NCBI RefSeq assembly: GCF_025369935.1 | Contig: NZ_CP104467.1 | Coordinates: forward strand, 507,501 to 571,500 | DNA length: 64,000 nt | From: Paenibacillus andongensis | GTDB lineage: Bacteria > Bacillota > Bacilli > Paenibacillales > NBRC-103111 | Direction: 5' to 3' | Shown: one piece after another, positions 34,803 to 44,065 of the stretch | Position numbering within the stretch: position 1 is the first letter of the stretch | Layout of the letters: each line of letters starts with the position of its first letter | Translations under genes and position numbers: made by a program | Notes under the pieces: model-generated | Databases searched by the model: none | What the model was told of the DNA's origin: nothing | What the model saw: only the letters and a program-made list of their open reading frames with translations

Positions 34803-36404
34803 CTATTCTCTAGTAATGGTTACACTGCCTGATTTAGTATCGAAACTAACCTTACAGCCAAGCTGCTCGGCGATAAAACGAAGCGGAACGAAAGTGGCGC
34901 CATTCTTCAGGATCGGAGCACTGTCCAATTGAACAGGAGATCCGTTAACGCTCGTTGTTTTACTATTAAGTGTCAGAATAATCGTCTTGTCGTTAAGTTC
35001 GTCTTTCACTGTGATTTCCTTTGATGCTGCGTTCCACTTCACTTGCGCGCCAAGCCTCTCCGAAAGGAATCGAACGGGCACCATGGACACTTGATCCTCA
35101 TTGATAAAAGGATGGGAGGAATCAAATTCATAGTCGTCATCGCTGCCCTGACTCATGAGCAAGTGAATGTCTTTTTTGGCTATTTTCAAATCATCTCTCA
35201 GAAACGAATAGAACTTAGAATCTTTGTTGAAATAGGTAAGAAAGGAATCGTTATTGGCCGCTACCTCACTTAGGTTCAATACTCCGCCAGAGGTATCAAT
35301 GACACTAGCTGTAACAGGCTTATTGATATTCCATATTTCACTGGTGTAAGTAAATTTAAGCCCACTGACTCCGGCACTAACCTCTGTGAGGGGAAGTGTA
35401 AGCTCTGCATTAACTTTGCGAATCTGTTTATCGTTATCGATGAAGAAGTCTGTCTTGAGCATGGTTTTATCACTCAGTAAGGCCTTCACTTGGGAGTCGG
35501 ATACGGAGGAAAGTGTCTTCTGCATATTCGTATCCCAATCGTCGAGAGCTTTCCGAAGAAATTGCTGAACGGTTGTGTAAACAAACTCAACAGCTAACGT
35601 CTTGTTATCAAGGTAAGCCATCATAAGGTCTGGCAATTCAGAACTTGACCCACCTTTAGCGGGGAAAGCTTTCATCTGTTCTTTAATAACAGGAACCAAT
35701 ACATCATAGAGCTGACCAATTAATTCCTTCATACCCTTTTCATCAGCGAGAATGTTCGTTAGGAATGTTTTCAGAAGGCCTACGAGTTCATTGCCTTTAA
35801 TCTCTATGTGGGCCTTTTGCATAGATAGAGTTTCACTATTCACAGGCTCGGACACGGAAGAAACAGCGAAATGTTCCGGATTAGGAGCATTGGTTAAGAA
35901 GAATTTGAGCAATGAAGGTAACAATTCTTCTACTTTCTTGAGAAGCTGCTGCTGCATATCGGAAGATAGCGCTGCAGAAGATGAGCCAGCTAAGCCAGAT
36001 TGCGCCGCCATCAGGTCAAAGAAAAGCGGTTTCTTAGCACCTTCGATCTGTATCGTTAGTTTGGTCCCATTTACGCCCAGCTGGAAGGGGATAGATCCCT
36101 TGCTGTAAGTAAGAGCACCGTCTACAGAGATGTGCTGCTTATCTTGCATTTTAGCGCTCTTCAGCTCTAATTTCACATGATGCAAGACGTCAATTAACTG
36201 TTTCTCGTCAGCAGATAAGCCATCTGTGTTACCTGTGATGATATCCATTTCAAGTGAGCCTTTGGATTCGGCGGATTGAATGGAGGCACTATTTTGAATA
36301 GCTTGTCCCAAATCTAGCCCTTGAACAGCCTGACACCCCGTTAACGCCAAAAGCATAATAACTAATGCAGTGGAAATCCACCAACTAAATCTCTTTCTTT
36401 GCAT
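34803..36404 (-). CDS. Lipoprotein with C-terminal copper-amine-oxidase-like stalk domain, paralogue 1
   Basis: A 533-residue lipoprotein (lipobox ALTGC, Cys24). A large N-terminal and central region of unknown fold (residues 30-400) is followed by a stalk domain at about 410-530, with the paired signatures MVPVRFLSERLGAQVKWN and FVPLRFIAEQLGCKVSFD. Such domains are common in Paenibacillus surface proteins and probably bind cell wall or other proteins. A paralogue, about 55% alike, lies at 37105 with the same promoter block, so the pair arose by duplication. Function unknown. Confidence 0.9.
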   Translation of the reverse strand: MQRKRFSWWISTALVIMLLALTGCQAVQGLDLGQAIQNSASIQSAESKGSLEMDIITGNTDGLSADEKQLIDVLHHVKLELKSAKMQDKQHISVDGALTYSKGSIPFQLGVNGTKLTIQIEGAKKPLFFDLMAAQSGLAGSSSAALSSDMQQQLLKKVEELLPSLLKFFLTNAPNPEHFAVSSVSEPVNSETLSMQKAHIEIKGNELVGLLKTFLTNILADEKGMKELIGQLYDVLVPVIKEQMKAFPAKGGSSSELPDLMMAYLDNKTLAVEFVYTTVQQFLRKALDDWDTNMQKTLSSVSDSQVKALLSDKTMLKTDFFIDNDKQIRKVNAELTLPLTEVSAGVSGLKFTYTSEIWNINKPVTASVIDTSGGVLNLSEVAANNDSFLTYFNKDSKFYSFLRDDLKIAKKDIHLLMSQGSDDDYEFDSSHPFINEDQVSMVPVRFLSERLGAQVKWNAASKEITVKDELNDKTIILTLNSKTTSVNGSPVQLDSAPILKNGATFVPLRFIAEQLGCKVSFDTKSGSVTITRE

Positions 36405-36453
36405 CTACAAATCTACTCCTTAGATATAATAGCTAGTAAAAAATAGCAGTGAT

Positions 36454-36486
36454 AGATTATACGCAAAAAAAGAGGGAAGGATGCGC
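36454..36486 (-). promoter_or_regulatory. Conserved promoter block of lipoprotein paralogue 1
   Basis: Minus strand GCGCATCCTTC, 11 bases, GCGTATAATCT. The -10 is TATAAT; the -35 position reads GCATCC, not the sigma-A hexamer. The identical block with identical spacing precedes paralogue 2. Confidence 0.6.
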
Positions 36487-36532
36487 TTCGATTAGAAAAA
36501 TTTTACAACGGTTCAAAATACACCTAATAGAA

Positions 36533-36576
36533 AAGCTCGCTCTCAGAGGTCTTGACGACCTGATGAGAACGAGCCT
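36533..36576 (-). terminator. Terminator after the His-Pro-Val repeat gene
   Basis: AAGGCTCG and TCTCA arms with an inner AGGTC/GACCT stem; the leftward reading ends CGAGCTTTTCTATT. Confidence 0.8.
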
Positions 36577-36580
36577 TGTC

Positions 36581-36985
36581 TTAGGAAAGCAGTAAGATAA
36601 CCAATAGTTCGAAGAGGACAAGCGTAATGATTTGGTTGTATTGAGCTGGTGTATAGATGGGTCTATGCTGACCATGAGGATGTCCATGAGGAGTCACTTG
36701 AAGGTAAGCATGGTGTCCATCCACGTTAACCAAAACCCCTTCATGCGTATGTCCTTCTAACGTTGTGACACGAATAGTACGACCGATATGAGGGTGGAGT
36801 GCACCTAAGATCGTATTTTTTTTCTGCCTTAACATGTGCTGCCAATTTGGTTCTGCCTGGAAAAGAACATGAGGCCCGTGATGACCAGGATGACCAGGAT
36901 GAACTGGATGAACTGGATGAACAGGATGAACAGGATGAACTGGATGAACTGGATGGACAGGGTGTTGCGATGGATTCGTATACAT
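36581..36985 (-). CDS. Small protein with N-terminal His-Pro-Val repeats
   Basis: 134 residues. After MYTNPSQ come about seven HPV tripeptides, then HPG and HHGPHV, followed by a globular part (RTIRVTTLEGHTHEGVLVNV, then DGHHAYLQVTPHGHPHGQHR) and a hydrophobic C-terminal helix (IITLVLFELLVILLLS). The middle resembles small spore-coat or Sm-like beta barrels; the His density suggests metal binding. AAAGGAG is nine bases before ATG 36985. The repeat is a nine-base tandem array (GATGAACTG-type units on the plus strand), likely prone to length change. It sits between the two lipoprotein paralogues. Confidence 0.8.
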   Translation of the reverse strand: MYTNPSQHPVHPVHPVHPVHPVHPVHPVHPGHPGHHGPHVLFQAEPNWQHMLRQKKNTILGALHPHIGRTIRVTTLEGHTHEGVLVNVDGHHAYLQVTPHGHPHGQHRPIYTPAQYNQIITLVLFELLVILLLS

Positions 36986-37104
36986 ACGGTTTCGCTCCTT
37001 TTTCGTGCGGCTGCGCTTAGCAGCAGGCTGTTTGCCTAGGTTCACTACTAGACTATTCAGCCGCCCAAAAAAGGTGTATCGCCAACTCGTGTCCATTCAA
37101 CAGG

Positions 37105-38670
37105 TTAGTCGCGCTTAATCGTAACTACACGCGTATCGTCATTGAAGGAAACTTTGCCGCCGAGCTGCTCCGCGATGAATCGAATCGGCACGAAAGTGGA
37201 TCCGTTATGGAGCGCAGCCGCACTTTCCAACTCGACAGAAGCGCCGTTGACACTTGCGATCTTACTGTCTAGCTTCAGAATGATTGTTGCGCCTGACAAC
37301 AGGTCTTTGATGGTAACTTGCTGAAGATCTCCGTTCCAGCCGACCTCAGCGCCAAGCTTTTCGGAAATAAATCTCACAGGTACCATCGTTTTGTTATCTG
37401 AATTAATAAAAGGCTGTGGGGTATCAGATTCAGCCCCGGAAGCACCTTCGTTCAACTTCAGATTGACTTCTTTTTTCGTCACTTTCAAATCTTCCTTGAG
37501 AAACTTGTAAATGAGAGACTGCTTATCTAGGTTATTCAATAAGCTGTAGATAGATGAAGCTTCCATACCTATATTTAGCGCACCGTCAGAAATGTCGATG
37601 GTATTTGCCGTGACCGGCTTATTAATATTCCACGTCTCACTTACATAAGACAGCTTGAGAGCAGCAACGCCTGAGCTCGTATTCGTAAGAGGAACATTGA
37701 GCGCAAGGCTTTGCTTGCGAACTTGTTTATCAGCGTCTGTGTAGATATCTGCTTGAAGGGCGGATTTACTGCTAAATAAAGCCTGAATCGGCAGAATGCC
37801 CTGCTCGCCCGAAGCATCTCCGGCAATCATTTCTTCCAAGGACGCAGCTGTTTTCTTCAAGAAATCTTGAACAGGTGGATAGACAAGTTCAACAGCTAAC
37901 TTTTTATTGCTTAAAATTTTTAGCGAAAAGTCAGTAGATCCCCCCTTGATTTGCTCCTCAATAATAGGTGAGAGGGCATCGTACAATTGGCTAATCAGTT
38001 CTTTCAAACCAGCTTCATCAGCGAGAACATTACTCAGCAGCTTTTTGAGAAGGGAAGCCAGTTCCGTGCCGCTAAGCTCGATATGCGCTTTTTGCAGAGA
38101 GAGAGACTCGCCGTTCACTTTGTCTGTGACAGGTGTGACCGATATGTTCGACGGATTAGGCGTATTAGCTAAAATAAGTCCAATAATCGCAGATTTAATC
38201 TCCGCAATTTTGTTGCCGAACTGATCTTGCACGGCTGTCGGTAACAGCTTAGTAAACGATAAATTAGAACCTCCTAAAACATCGAAAACAATCGGTTTCT
38301 TCGCGCCCTCGACATTCAAAATGATCTTGGTGCCCTCGGTTGCAAGTTTGAAAGGAATTGTGCCCTTACTGTATGTAATCGTACCATCTGCCGAAAGGTG
38401 CTGTGCATCTTGTGTTTTCACATTGGTGAGATCGATTTTCACGTTTTGCAAGGCAGTTAGCGCCTTCTGCTCTTCAGCGGATAGCTTCGAAGTGTCGCCG
38501 GGCACAAACTCGACCTGCAGGGTACCTTTGGATTCTGAGGACTTCACAGCCCAGTCATTCTTGATGGCCCCAGCAAGGTCTAATCCTTGCACAGCCTGAC
38601 AGCCTGATAAAGTAAGCATCATTAGAACCATTGCGGCGGAGATCCACCAAGTCAATTTCTTTTTGTACAT
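37105..38670 (-). CDS. Lipoprotein with C-terminal copper-amine-oxidase-like stalk domain, paralogue 2
   Basis: A 521-residue lipoprotein (lipobox LSGC, Cys24) collinear with the 34803 gene. Shared features include CQAVQGLDL after the lipobox, the KGTIPFKL strand, TNTSSGVAALKLSYVSETWNINKPVTA and the closing stalk domain with MVPVRFISEKLGAEVGWN and FVPIRFIAEQLGGKVSFN. The leader AAGGAGTAGATT and the upstream promoter block are also shared. Divergence is strongest in the middle. It may be a surface sensor or sporulation-stage lipoprotein; nothing in the sequence settles it. Confidence 0.9.
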   Translation of the reverse strand: MYKKKLTWWISAAMVLMMLTLSGCQAVQGLDLAGAIKNDWAVKSSESKGTLQVEFVPGDTSKLSAEEQKALTALQNVKIDLTNVKTQDAQHLSADGTITYSKGTIPFKLATEGTKIILNVEGAKKPIVFDVLGGSNLSFTKLLPTAVQDQFGNKIAEIKSAIIGLILANTPNPSNISVTPVTDKVNGESLSLQKAHIELSGTELASLLKKLLSNVLADEAGLKELISQLYDALSPIIEEQIKGGSTDFSLKILSNKKLAVELVYPPVQDFLKKTAASLEEMIAGDASGEQGILPIQALFSSKSALQADIYTDADKQVRKQSLALNVPLTNTSSGVAALKLSYVSETWNINKPVTANTIDISDGALNIGMEASSIYSLLNNLDKQSLIYKFLKEDLKVTKKEVNLKLNEGASGAESDTPQPFINSDNKTMVPVRFISEKLGAEVGWNGDLQQVTIKDLLSGATIILKLDSKIASVNGASVELESAAALHNGSTFVPIRFIAEQLGGKVSFNDDTRVVTIKRD

Positions 38671-38720
38671 GTGATAATCTACTCCTTAGGTTTAATAGAA
38701 TAAGCGATAAAGTCGTCGAA

Positions 38721-38753
38721 AGATTATACGCTGGAAGTAGCAGAAGGATGCGC
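38721..38753 (-). promoter_or_regulatory. Conserved promoter block of lipoprotein paralogue 2
   Basis: Minus strand GCGCATCCTTC, 11 bases, GCGTATAATCT: same elements and spacing as at 36486-36454. Kept while the sequence between changed, so it is probably functional. Confidence 0.6.
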
Positions 38754-38769
38754 GGTGTAGTGAATTTTC

Positions 38770-40599
38770 CTAGGAAGTGGAAATGGCAGCCGATGCTCGT
38801 TCCCATTTTTCGAGCTCGCTCTGAATATCTGTCCGAAAAGGAAACTGATTTTTAAGTTTCTGGAGTTCTAACTTTGCACTTTTTCTATTTCCTTGTGCGT
38901 AATCGATTTGACATCGTAGAAATAAAACATGAACATCTCTTGGGTTCATAGACAAAGCGTAGTTTATTTCGGTAGCTGCGCGGTTAAGATTCGTTGAATT
39001 GTTTGTTTCAAGGTAATCTTTTAATAAGAGATAGGCCATTCTTGAATGTTGGTCTGATGGTATGAAGGCAAGAGATGAACTACGTTCAAGCAGTTGAATC
39101 GCTTGAGGATTGTTTTTCAAATGACTAGGTAATTGCTCGGCCTGTAAGATTAAAGATTCTGAAATGCCTAGACGGATAGAAATATAAGATATTATGACAA
39201 GAGCTAATGAAACTAGGATTCGGAGACGCCGTCTGGTGTGTAGTGATTCTTTTTTTTGAGTAGTTTCATTCAAATGTATAGGGATAATCAATCCCAAAAG
39301 AGCCCATAGACCAAACAGAATGGAATAATCAAACGTAAAATCAACTGCACTATGGGCCAGAAGACAGCCGAAAGCTGATAGACAACCTACGACCCATATC
39401 TTTGTAGAGTTTTCTGCAATTCTGAATACGGAAATGCCTTTCCATATAAACAGTAAAACAAGAGTTAAGAAGAGCAATACGCCAACTACACCTGATTCAA
39501 TCCAAGTTTCCAACCAGTGATTATGTAAGTAACGGACAGAGTAGGCAGCAGTTTGATACTGATATTGCAAAATGTTCCATGCTCCCCCACCGTATCCCAA
39601 TAGGGGAAAATCCTTAATCATTAGCCAAGCGTCATTGTAGTATCCTAAGCGAGAACTCCATTCAGATGCGTGCGGGTTAATATGAATCAATCGTTGTAGA
39701 AGTGTAGTGTTGCTGGAGCAAAAAATAACCCCGGTCAGCACTAAAAGGATAGGAATTATTGTTATGGATAGTAATCTAGCTTGTATTTTTTGAGTGAATA
39801 AAATAAATAATGCAACGATAAGAACAGAGCAAATAAAAGCCCATTTAGACCATGTATAGGTTAGGGCACTGATCATTCCTGCGCTAATTGCTAAAGATAC
39901 TTGAGGAAGATTTCTTCTATTTCCTTTTCCAAATGCCAAATATTGAACAGGTACAGTGACTATTAAAAGTACCAGAACAGTGCGGGATCCACTTAATATG
40001 ACACCTGATGTTAATAAGGAGCATAGACAGATGTAATGGATCTTGTTCTCTAATGCTGATAGCATCAAGGATAATATCAAAGCAGTTAAAAGCAATATTC
40101 CCCATGTATTAGCATATTCCAGTGATCCTTCGAAACGTCCTTCTCGGAATTGGTTGAAGAGTACCCCTAAAATAACCCAACCGGAACAAATATAGACTAA
40201 CATTCGAACCAATGCTATTGCGTGTTCTTTCGTAAGCTGTACTGCTATCAATAATAGAGGCAGTACTATTGCGATACGAAAAGATACTGAGAGTGATTCT
40301 TGCCTATTAATAGCATTTATAGTAACCAAAAAATATAAAAAGACAAAGGCAGTTAAGACATAAAATGCAGGATGAGAGGGCATTCGCCCTCCCGAAAAGA
40401 TGATAGCAGCTATTGCATATAGGATGCCACCAATCGTCAAATACTCTTCTTTAAAAAGCAGCCCATGCTGGAAAAGAGCAATACAGAAAAAAAGGGTGAG
40501 TACGACAAGTGAAGTAAGGGATTTCCAATTTTCCGGATTTTTATATATTTTTGGGGGCTTTACAAGGTGCGCAATAGGTATAATCACTCCGTTTAACAA
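38770..40599 (-). CDS. O-antigen ligase-like (Wzy_C) membrane protein with TPR-like tail
   Basis: 609 residues with about 12 membrane helices. The large outer loop between helices carries LLGYGGGAWNILQYQYQTAA and RYLHNHWLETWIESGVVG, the usual Wzy_C signature of O-antigen ligase/polymerase-type glycan transferases. A C-terminal soluble stretch (about 490-600) looks like tetratricopeptide helices. In a Gram-positive host it probably polymerises or transfers a cell-wall or S-layer glycan. The start is uncertain: TTG 40599 has no ribosome site; GTG 40587 is an alternative. Base composition is more AT-rich than its neighbours. Confidence 0.85.
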   Translation of the reverse strand: MLNGVIIPIAHLVKPPKIYKNPENWKSLTSLVVLTLFFCIALFQHGLLFKEEYLTIGGILYAIAAIIFSGGRMPSHPAFYVLTAFVFLYFLVTINAINRQESLSVSFRIAIVLPLLLIAVQLTKEHAIALVRMLVYICSGWVILGVLFNQFREGRFEGSLEYANTWGILLLTALILSLMLSALENKIHYICLCSLLTSGVILSGSRTVLVLLIVTVPVQYLAFGKGNRRNLPQVSLAISAGMISALTYTWSKWAFICSVLIVALFILFTQKIQARLLSITIIPILLVLTGVIFCSSNTTLLQRLIHINPHASEWSSRLGYYNDAWLMIKDFPLLGYGGGAWNILQYQYQTAAYSVRYLHNHWLETWIESGVVGVLLFLTLVLLFIWKGISVFRIAENSTKIWVVGCLSAFGCLLAHSAVDFTFDYSILFGLWALLGLIIPIHLNETTQKKESLHTRRRLRILVSLALVIISYISIRLGISESLILQAEQLPSHLKNNPQAIQLLERSSSLAFIPSDQHSRMAYLLLKDYLETNNSTNLNRAATEINYALSMNPRDVHVLFLRCQIDYAQGNRKSAKLELQKLKNQFPFRTDIQSELEKWERASAAISTS

Positions 40600-40734
40600 A
40601 ATTTAAGTAAAATTTGATTCTATGTTCCTATTTTTCATTATAATACATAGGGCTCAAGTATTGTCGGAATTTCTGATATCTCTTATTATTAGTTGGTATC
40701 TACATAGGGATTATCAACCTGGGGAGGAATTTTC

Positions 40735-43700
40735 TTGAAATTGCAACGAGATTTAACTAGACGGCTCACAAAAAGGGCCTCTGCAGCACTTGTTTTATTT
40801 TTACTGTTGAATGTATTTACCCCGATTCTAGCAACGGCAGCAAGTTTGTTTAATCTACAGTTTGATCCTGTAACTGGTAAAGTTCATGGTTTCATTTATT
40901 CGGACAAGCCTTCGCTTTCCGTTAGTGTAAATGATGCTACGTACGGGACGAAAACGGTTGTTAGTAATATGAATTTTACAAAGACTTTTAATAATGGCTA
41001 TTATTACGATTTAAATGAGTTGGGTAGTAGTGAGCTTAAAGGTCTTAAGCCTGTTACCGCGGTTGTATATGAAGGCAGTACACCTGTTTACTCAACAAAA
41101 AACAATGTAACTGGTGATGTTTATAGCTATAACAGTGGGAATAATCCTAATCTTAGAGCGCCTACTGGTCTGGTTGCGACCTTTGACCATGGGTACTGGC
41201 GGATCAACTGGGATTCACTCAATCAGACATTTCAAAGTGGCATAAGAGAATATAGGAATGGCAAGTTGACGGGTGAATCATGTTGTGGAGGTTTTTGGAA
41301 CAATGAATGGAGAACGCCTTATTATTTTAATCAGCCGCCTATAGATCTTCAATTGAGTACAGTTGATGTGCTAGGCAACGAATCACCGCTAAGTGAGAAG
41401 GTGACTCTCCAATCGGCCGTAGAGCCAGATGGTTATCACTATCAAGGTAGAGTGTTCCTAAATGGGATCTCTGTGAAGGGTACAAAGTTTGATGTCAAGA
41501 ATGCTTCAGGGGTTATTGTGGAGAGTTTCACTTATAATGACCAGGCAATTAAAGGTCAATCTGATCTAGGTCGTTATTGGATAAACTATAATTCACCTGG
41601 TTTTGCTGGTAAGTTTTTAGAGTATTATTTTGATTTGCCCGGTAAAGATTATTCTATTACTGTAACAAATATTGAAAATATGATTTTTCAACCGAAATTG
41701 TATCCTACTGATTTTGCCGCTTATGTTGAGTACGATGGTAAATTTGCAAATGTAGTTCACTCGGAGATTTTTATGTTTGGTCATTTTAAAACAATACCGA
41801 CATTTTTCTTTAATAATAAAGAAGCAGGTCACTGGTTTGGACCGAATGAAGAAATTGCAAAGTTTACTCCTTCACGAGGAGAAGGGAATTTTTTGAACAT
41901 ACAGTTTCCTCATGATATTTGGCCTGTAAATGGATTGGGGGCGCACAATGTTACTAGCATACAGCGTGAAAATTTATCAGTTTCTGACTTCCAATTAATA
42001 AAAGTTTCGGATCAATCAGTGGTTGGTATCCAGAATTGGTATTCAGGTGACATTCTCTTACGACAAGGTATATTAGCTCTTATGCTTGATAAAGGCTTAG
42101 AACCTAATGAGCAATATGTTCTTAAAATGTCGCCAACTAGTGGAGCGAATGAGATAAGGCTACCTCTTTGGTCGGGAGATAAATTTAGTGCATCTATTTC
42201 AACAACTGCAGATAACCATAATAATTATCTCTTAGATCAATATGTCTATGATGGAACGCTTATTGACACTTTCTTAGAACAACAAACAGTCAAGATTACT
42301 TCTACTAGCGTAGCAAATGCCAATGCTGCCGCAGCAGTAACAGCAAAAATTACAGCTCTACCAGCGGCAGCGAGTGTAACTTTAGCCAATGAAACGGCTG
42401 TAAATGAGGCGAAAACCGCCTTTGATCAATTAACAACCGCTCAAAAAGCGTTGGTAATCACAGTAAATCAAACAAAGTTGGCTGATGCCTTAGCCAAAAT
42501 AGCGGAATTAAAAGCAGCTCCAAGAGCTCCAGGTGGCGGAGGCTTTATAGATAACTCTCCTAAGCCTACAGAAGATGGTGTCAAACTGGATTCTGGCTCA
42601 TTGAATGTTACAAAAGAGGCTGGCTCAGACGGCAAACAAGTTTCGCGTGTAAAACTTGATGCTGAAGCACTGAGTAAAGCTCTTGATGCAGTAAAGAGTA
42701 AAGATAAAGATCATCAAACAATCTCAGTGGAAGTAATCGGTACGGAAGCTGGGGCTAAAATTGATATTCCAGCCGCTTCTTTGGTAGATGCGATTAAGTC
42801 GAATTCGGATATTATTATTTCTATTCAATCGGATACAGGTTCTTATCAGGTGCCAGTTAGCATTTTTAAAGATTTAACTGGTAAGTTAAATGCGGATCTT
42901 AAAGATGTAAAAGTGACGATTTCCGTGACGCAGGCATCAGAGAAGTCATACCAAGCACTTCAACAAGCAAATCCCTCTGTTAAAACATTGATTGCAAACC
43001 CTATCGAATTTACGATAACAGCAGAGACAGGATCCGGTAAAGTTGAAATCAATGATTTTTCAGGAACCTATGTTGAAAGAAAAATTATAGTACCATCAAT
43101 TGTAGATGGCGATAAGTCAACGGTGGTTTCATTTGATCCGATAACGGGAAAAATGAGTTTCATTCCTGCCGTTGTGACGCATATAAATGGGAAAACCGAG
43201 ATCACCATTAAATCGCCGCATAATAGTATGTATACGCTTGTTAAGTTGAGTAAAGCATTTAGTGATATCAGCACTCACTGGGCTAAAGCTGACATTGAAA
43301 TGTTAGCTTCCAAGTTTGTCGTACAAGGGATGAATGAAACAACTTTTGCACCTGATCAACATGTAACTCGCGCACAATTTGCTGCAATGCTTGTTTCATC
43401 ACTAGCCCTAAATACCGATTCTAAATCAGTTGTTTTCCGTGATGTGAAAGCTGAAGATTGGTTTTCAGATGCAGTAAACACTGCTGCTAAATTAGGACTT
43501 GTTGAAGGAAACTCTGCTGAAGAATTTGCTCCGAATGCAAATATTTCACGAGAGCAAATGGCCATGATGATTTCCCGTGCTTTGAAACTTTCGGGTAAAG
43601 CAGTGCAATCAACTACGTCACAAGAAAAGCTTTCCCGTTTCACGGATAGCAATGCAATAAGTAACTGGGCTAAGTCAGCAGTGGCTCAGACAATAGAAGC

Positions 43701-43815
43701 CAATATTGTAAATGGTCTAACTGACCAATCGTTCTCACCTAAAGAAAATGCGACAAGAGCACAAGCAACGGTGATGTTGAAACGATTCCTGCAATACGTA
43801 CAATTTATTAATTAA
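40735..43815 (+). CDS. Large S-layer-homology (SLH) surface protein
   Basis: 1026 residues. A signal peptide (about 1-36, LVLFLLLNVFTPILATAAS) is followed by an unrecognised beta-rich region (40-520), a helical Ala-rich spacer (VTAKITALPAAASVTLANE, about 525-590), a Gly-rich hinge, a second beta region, and three SLH repeats from about 842 to the end (DISTHWAKADIEML...FAPDQHVTRAQFAAML; DWFSDAVNTAAKLGLVEG; NWAKSAVAQTIEANIVNG). SLH repeats bind pyruvylated wall polymer. The start is TTG with GGGGAGG upstream. Its divergence from the ligase-like gene suggests a surface-assembly locus. Confidence 0.92.
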   Translation: MKLQRDLTRRLTKRASAALVLFLLLNVFTPILATAASLFNLQFDPVTGKVHGFIYSDKPSLSVSVNDATYGTKTVVSNMNFTKTFNNGYYYDLNELGSSELKGLKPVTAVVYEGSTPVYSTKNNVTGDVYSYNSGNNPNLRAPTGLVATFDHGYWRINWDSLNQTFQSGIREYRNGKLTGESCCGGFWNNEWRTPYYFNQPPIDLQLSTVDVLGNESPLSEKVTLQSAVEPDGYHYQGRVFLNGISVKGTKFDVKNASGVIVESFTYNDQAIKGQSDLGRYWINYNSPGFAGKFLEYYFDLPGKDYSITVTNIENMIFQPKLYPTDFAAYVEYDGKFANVVHSEIFMFGHFKTIPTFFFNNKEAGHWFGPNEEIAKFTPSRGEGNFLNIQFPHDIWPVNGLGAHNVTSIQRENLSVSDFQLIKVSDQSVVGIQNWYSGDILLRQGILALMLDKGLEPNEQYVLKMSPTSGANEIRLPLWSGDKFSASISTTADNHNNYLLDQYVYDGTLIDTFLEQQTVKITSTSVANANAAAAVTAKITALPAAASVTLANETAVNEAKTAFDQLTTAQKALVITVNQTKLADALAKIAELKAAPRAPGGGGFIDNSPKPTEDGVKLDSGSLNVTKEAGSDGKQVSRVKLDAEALSKALDAVKSKDKDHQTISVEVIGTEAGAKIDIPAASLVDAIKSNSDIIISIQSDTGSYQVPVSIFKDLTGKLNADLKDVKVTISVTQASEKSYQALQQANPSVKTLIANPIEFTITAETGSGKVEINDFSGTYVERKIIVPSIVDGDKSTVVSFDPITGKMSFIPAVVTHINGKTEITIKSPHNSMYTLVKLSKAFSDISTHWAKADIEMLASKFVVQGMNETTFAPDQHVTRAQFAAMLVSSLALNTDSKSVVFRDVKAEDWFSDAVNTAAKLGLVEGNSAEEFAPNANISREQMAMMISRALKLSGKAVQSTTSQEKLSRFTDSNAISNWAKSAVAQTIEANIVNGLTDQSFSPKENATRAQATVMLKRFLQYVQFIN

Positions 43816-43852
43816 CATAAGAAAAAGCCTCAATTGAGCCACCCGAAACTTT

Positions 43853-43879
43853 CCTCCTACTTTCGTAGGAGGTTTTTTC
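43853..43879 (+). terminator. Terminator after the large SLH gene
   Basis: CCTCCTAC-TTTC-GTAGGAGG followed by six T. Confidence 0.95.
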
Positions 43880-43929
43880 TATTCTTTGGATTGCAAGAAG
43901 TTCTTTTCACAAAGAGTGAAAAGAGGCCG

Positions 43930-43955
43930 TGAAACTTTTTCCTTTTATTCGCGTC
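43930..43955 (+). promoter_or_regulatory. ECF (sigma-W-type) promoter of nfeD-floT
   Basis: TGAAACTTT (-35 from 43930), 16 bases after TGAAAC, CGTC (43952-43955). This is a textbook ECF pattern (TGAAAC, 16-17, CGTA/C). In Bacillus subtilis the orthologous yuaF-yuaG operon is under sigma-W. The ECF gene at 49885 has a similar promoter. Confidence 0.8.
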
Positions 43956-44065
43956 TATAAAGTGTATGCAATGTTAAATTATGGAATGAAATTGATGTTC
44001 TTAGATTTATGCTTTAAGAAATAAAATATACTGTATATTACGTCTGTAAGAGGGTGACAAAATTG

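Noticed and set aside
36799..37039. Rightward open frames with Asp-Glu-Leu repeats
   Set aside because: They are the antisense reading of the His-Pro-Val repeat gene; the nine-base repeat keeps all frames open.
40614..40644. Sigma-A promoter of the large SLH gene (TTGATT ... TATAAT)
   Set aside because: The -10 is perfect but the spacing to the only -35-like box is 19 bases, so I could not settle it.
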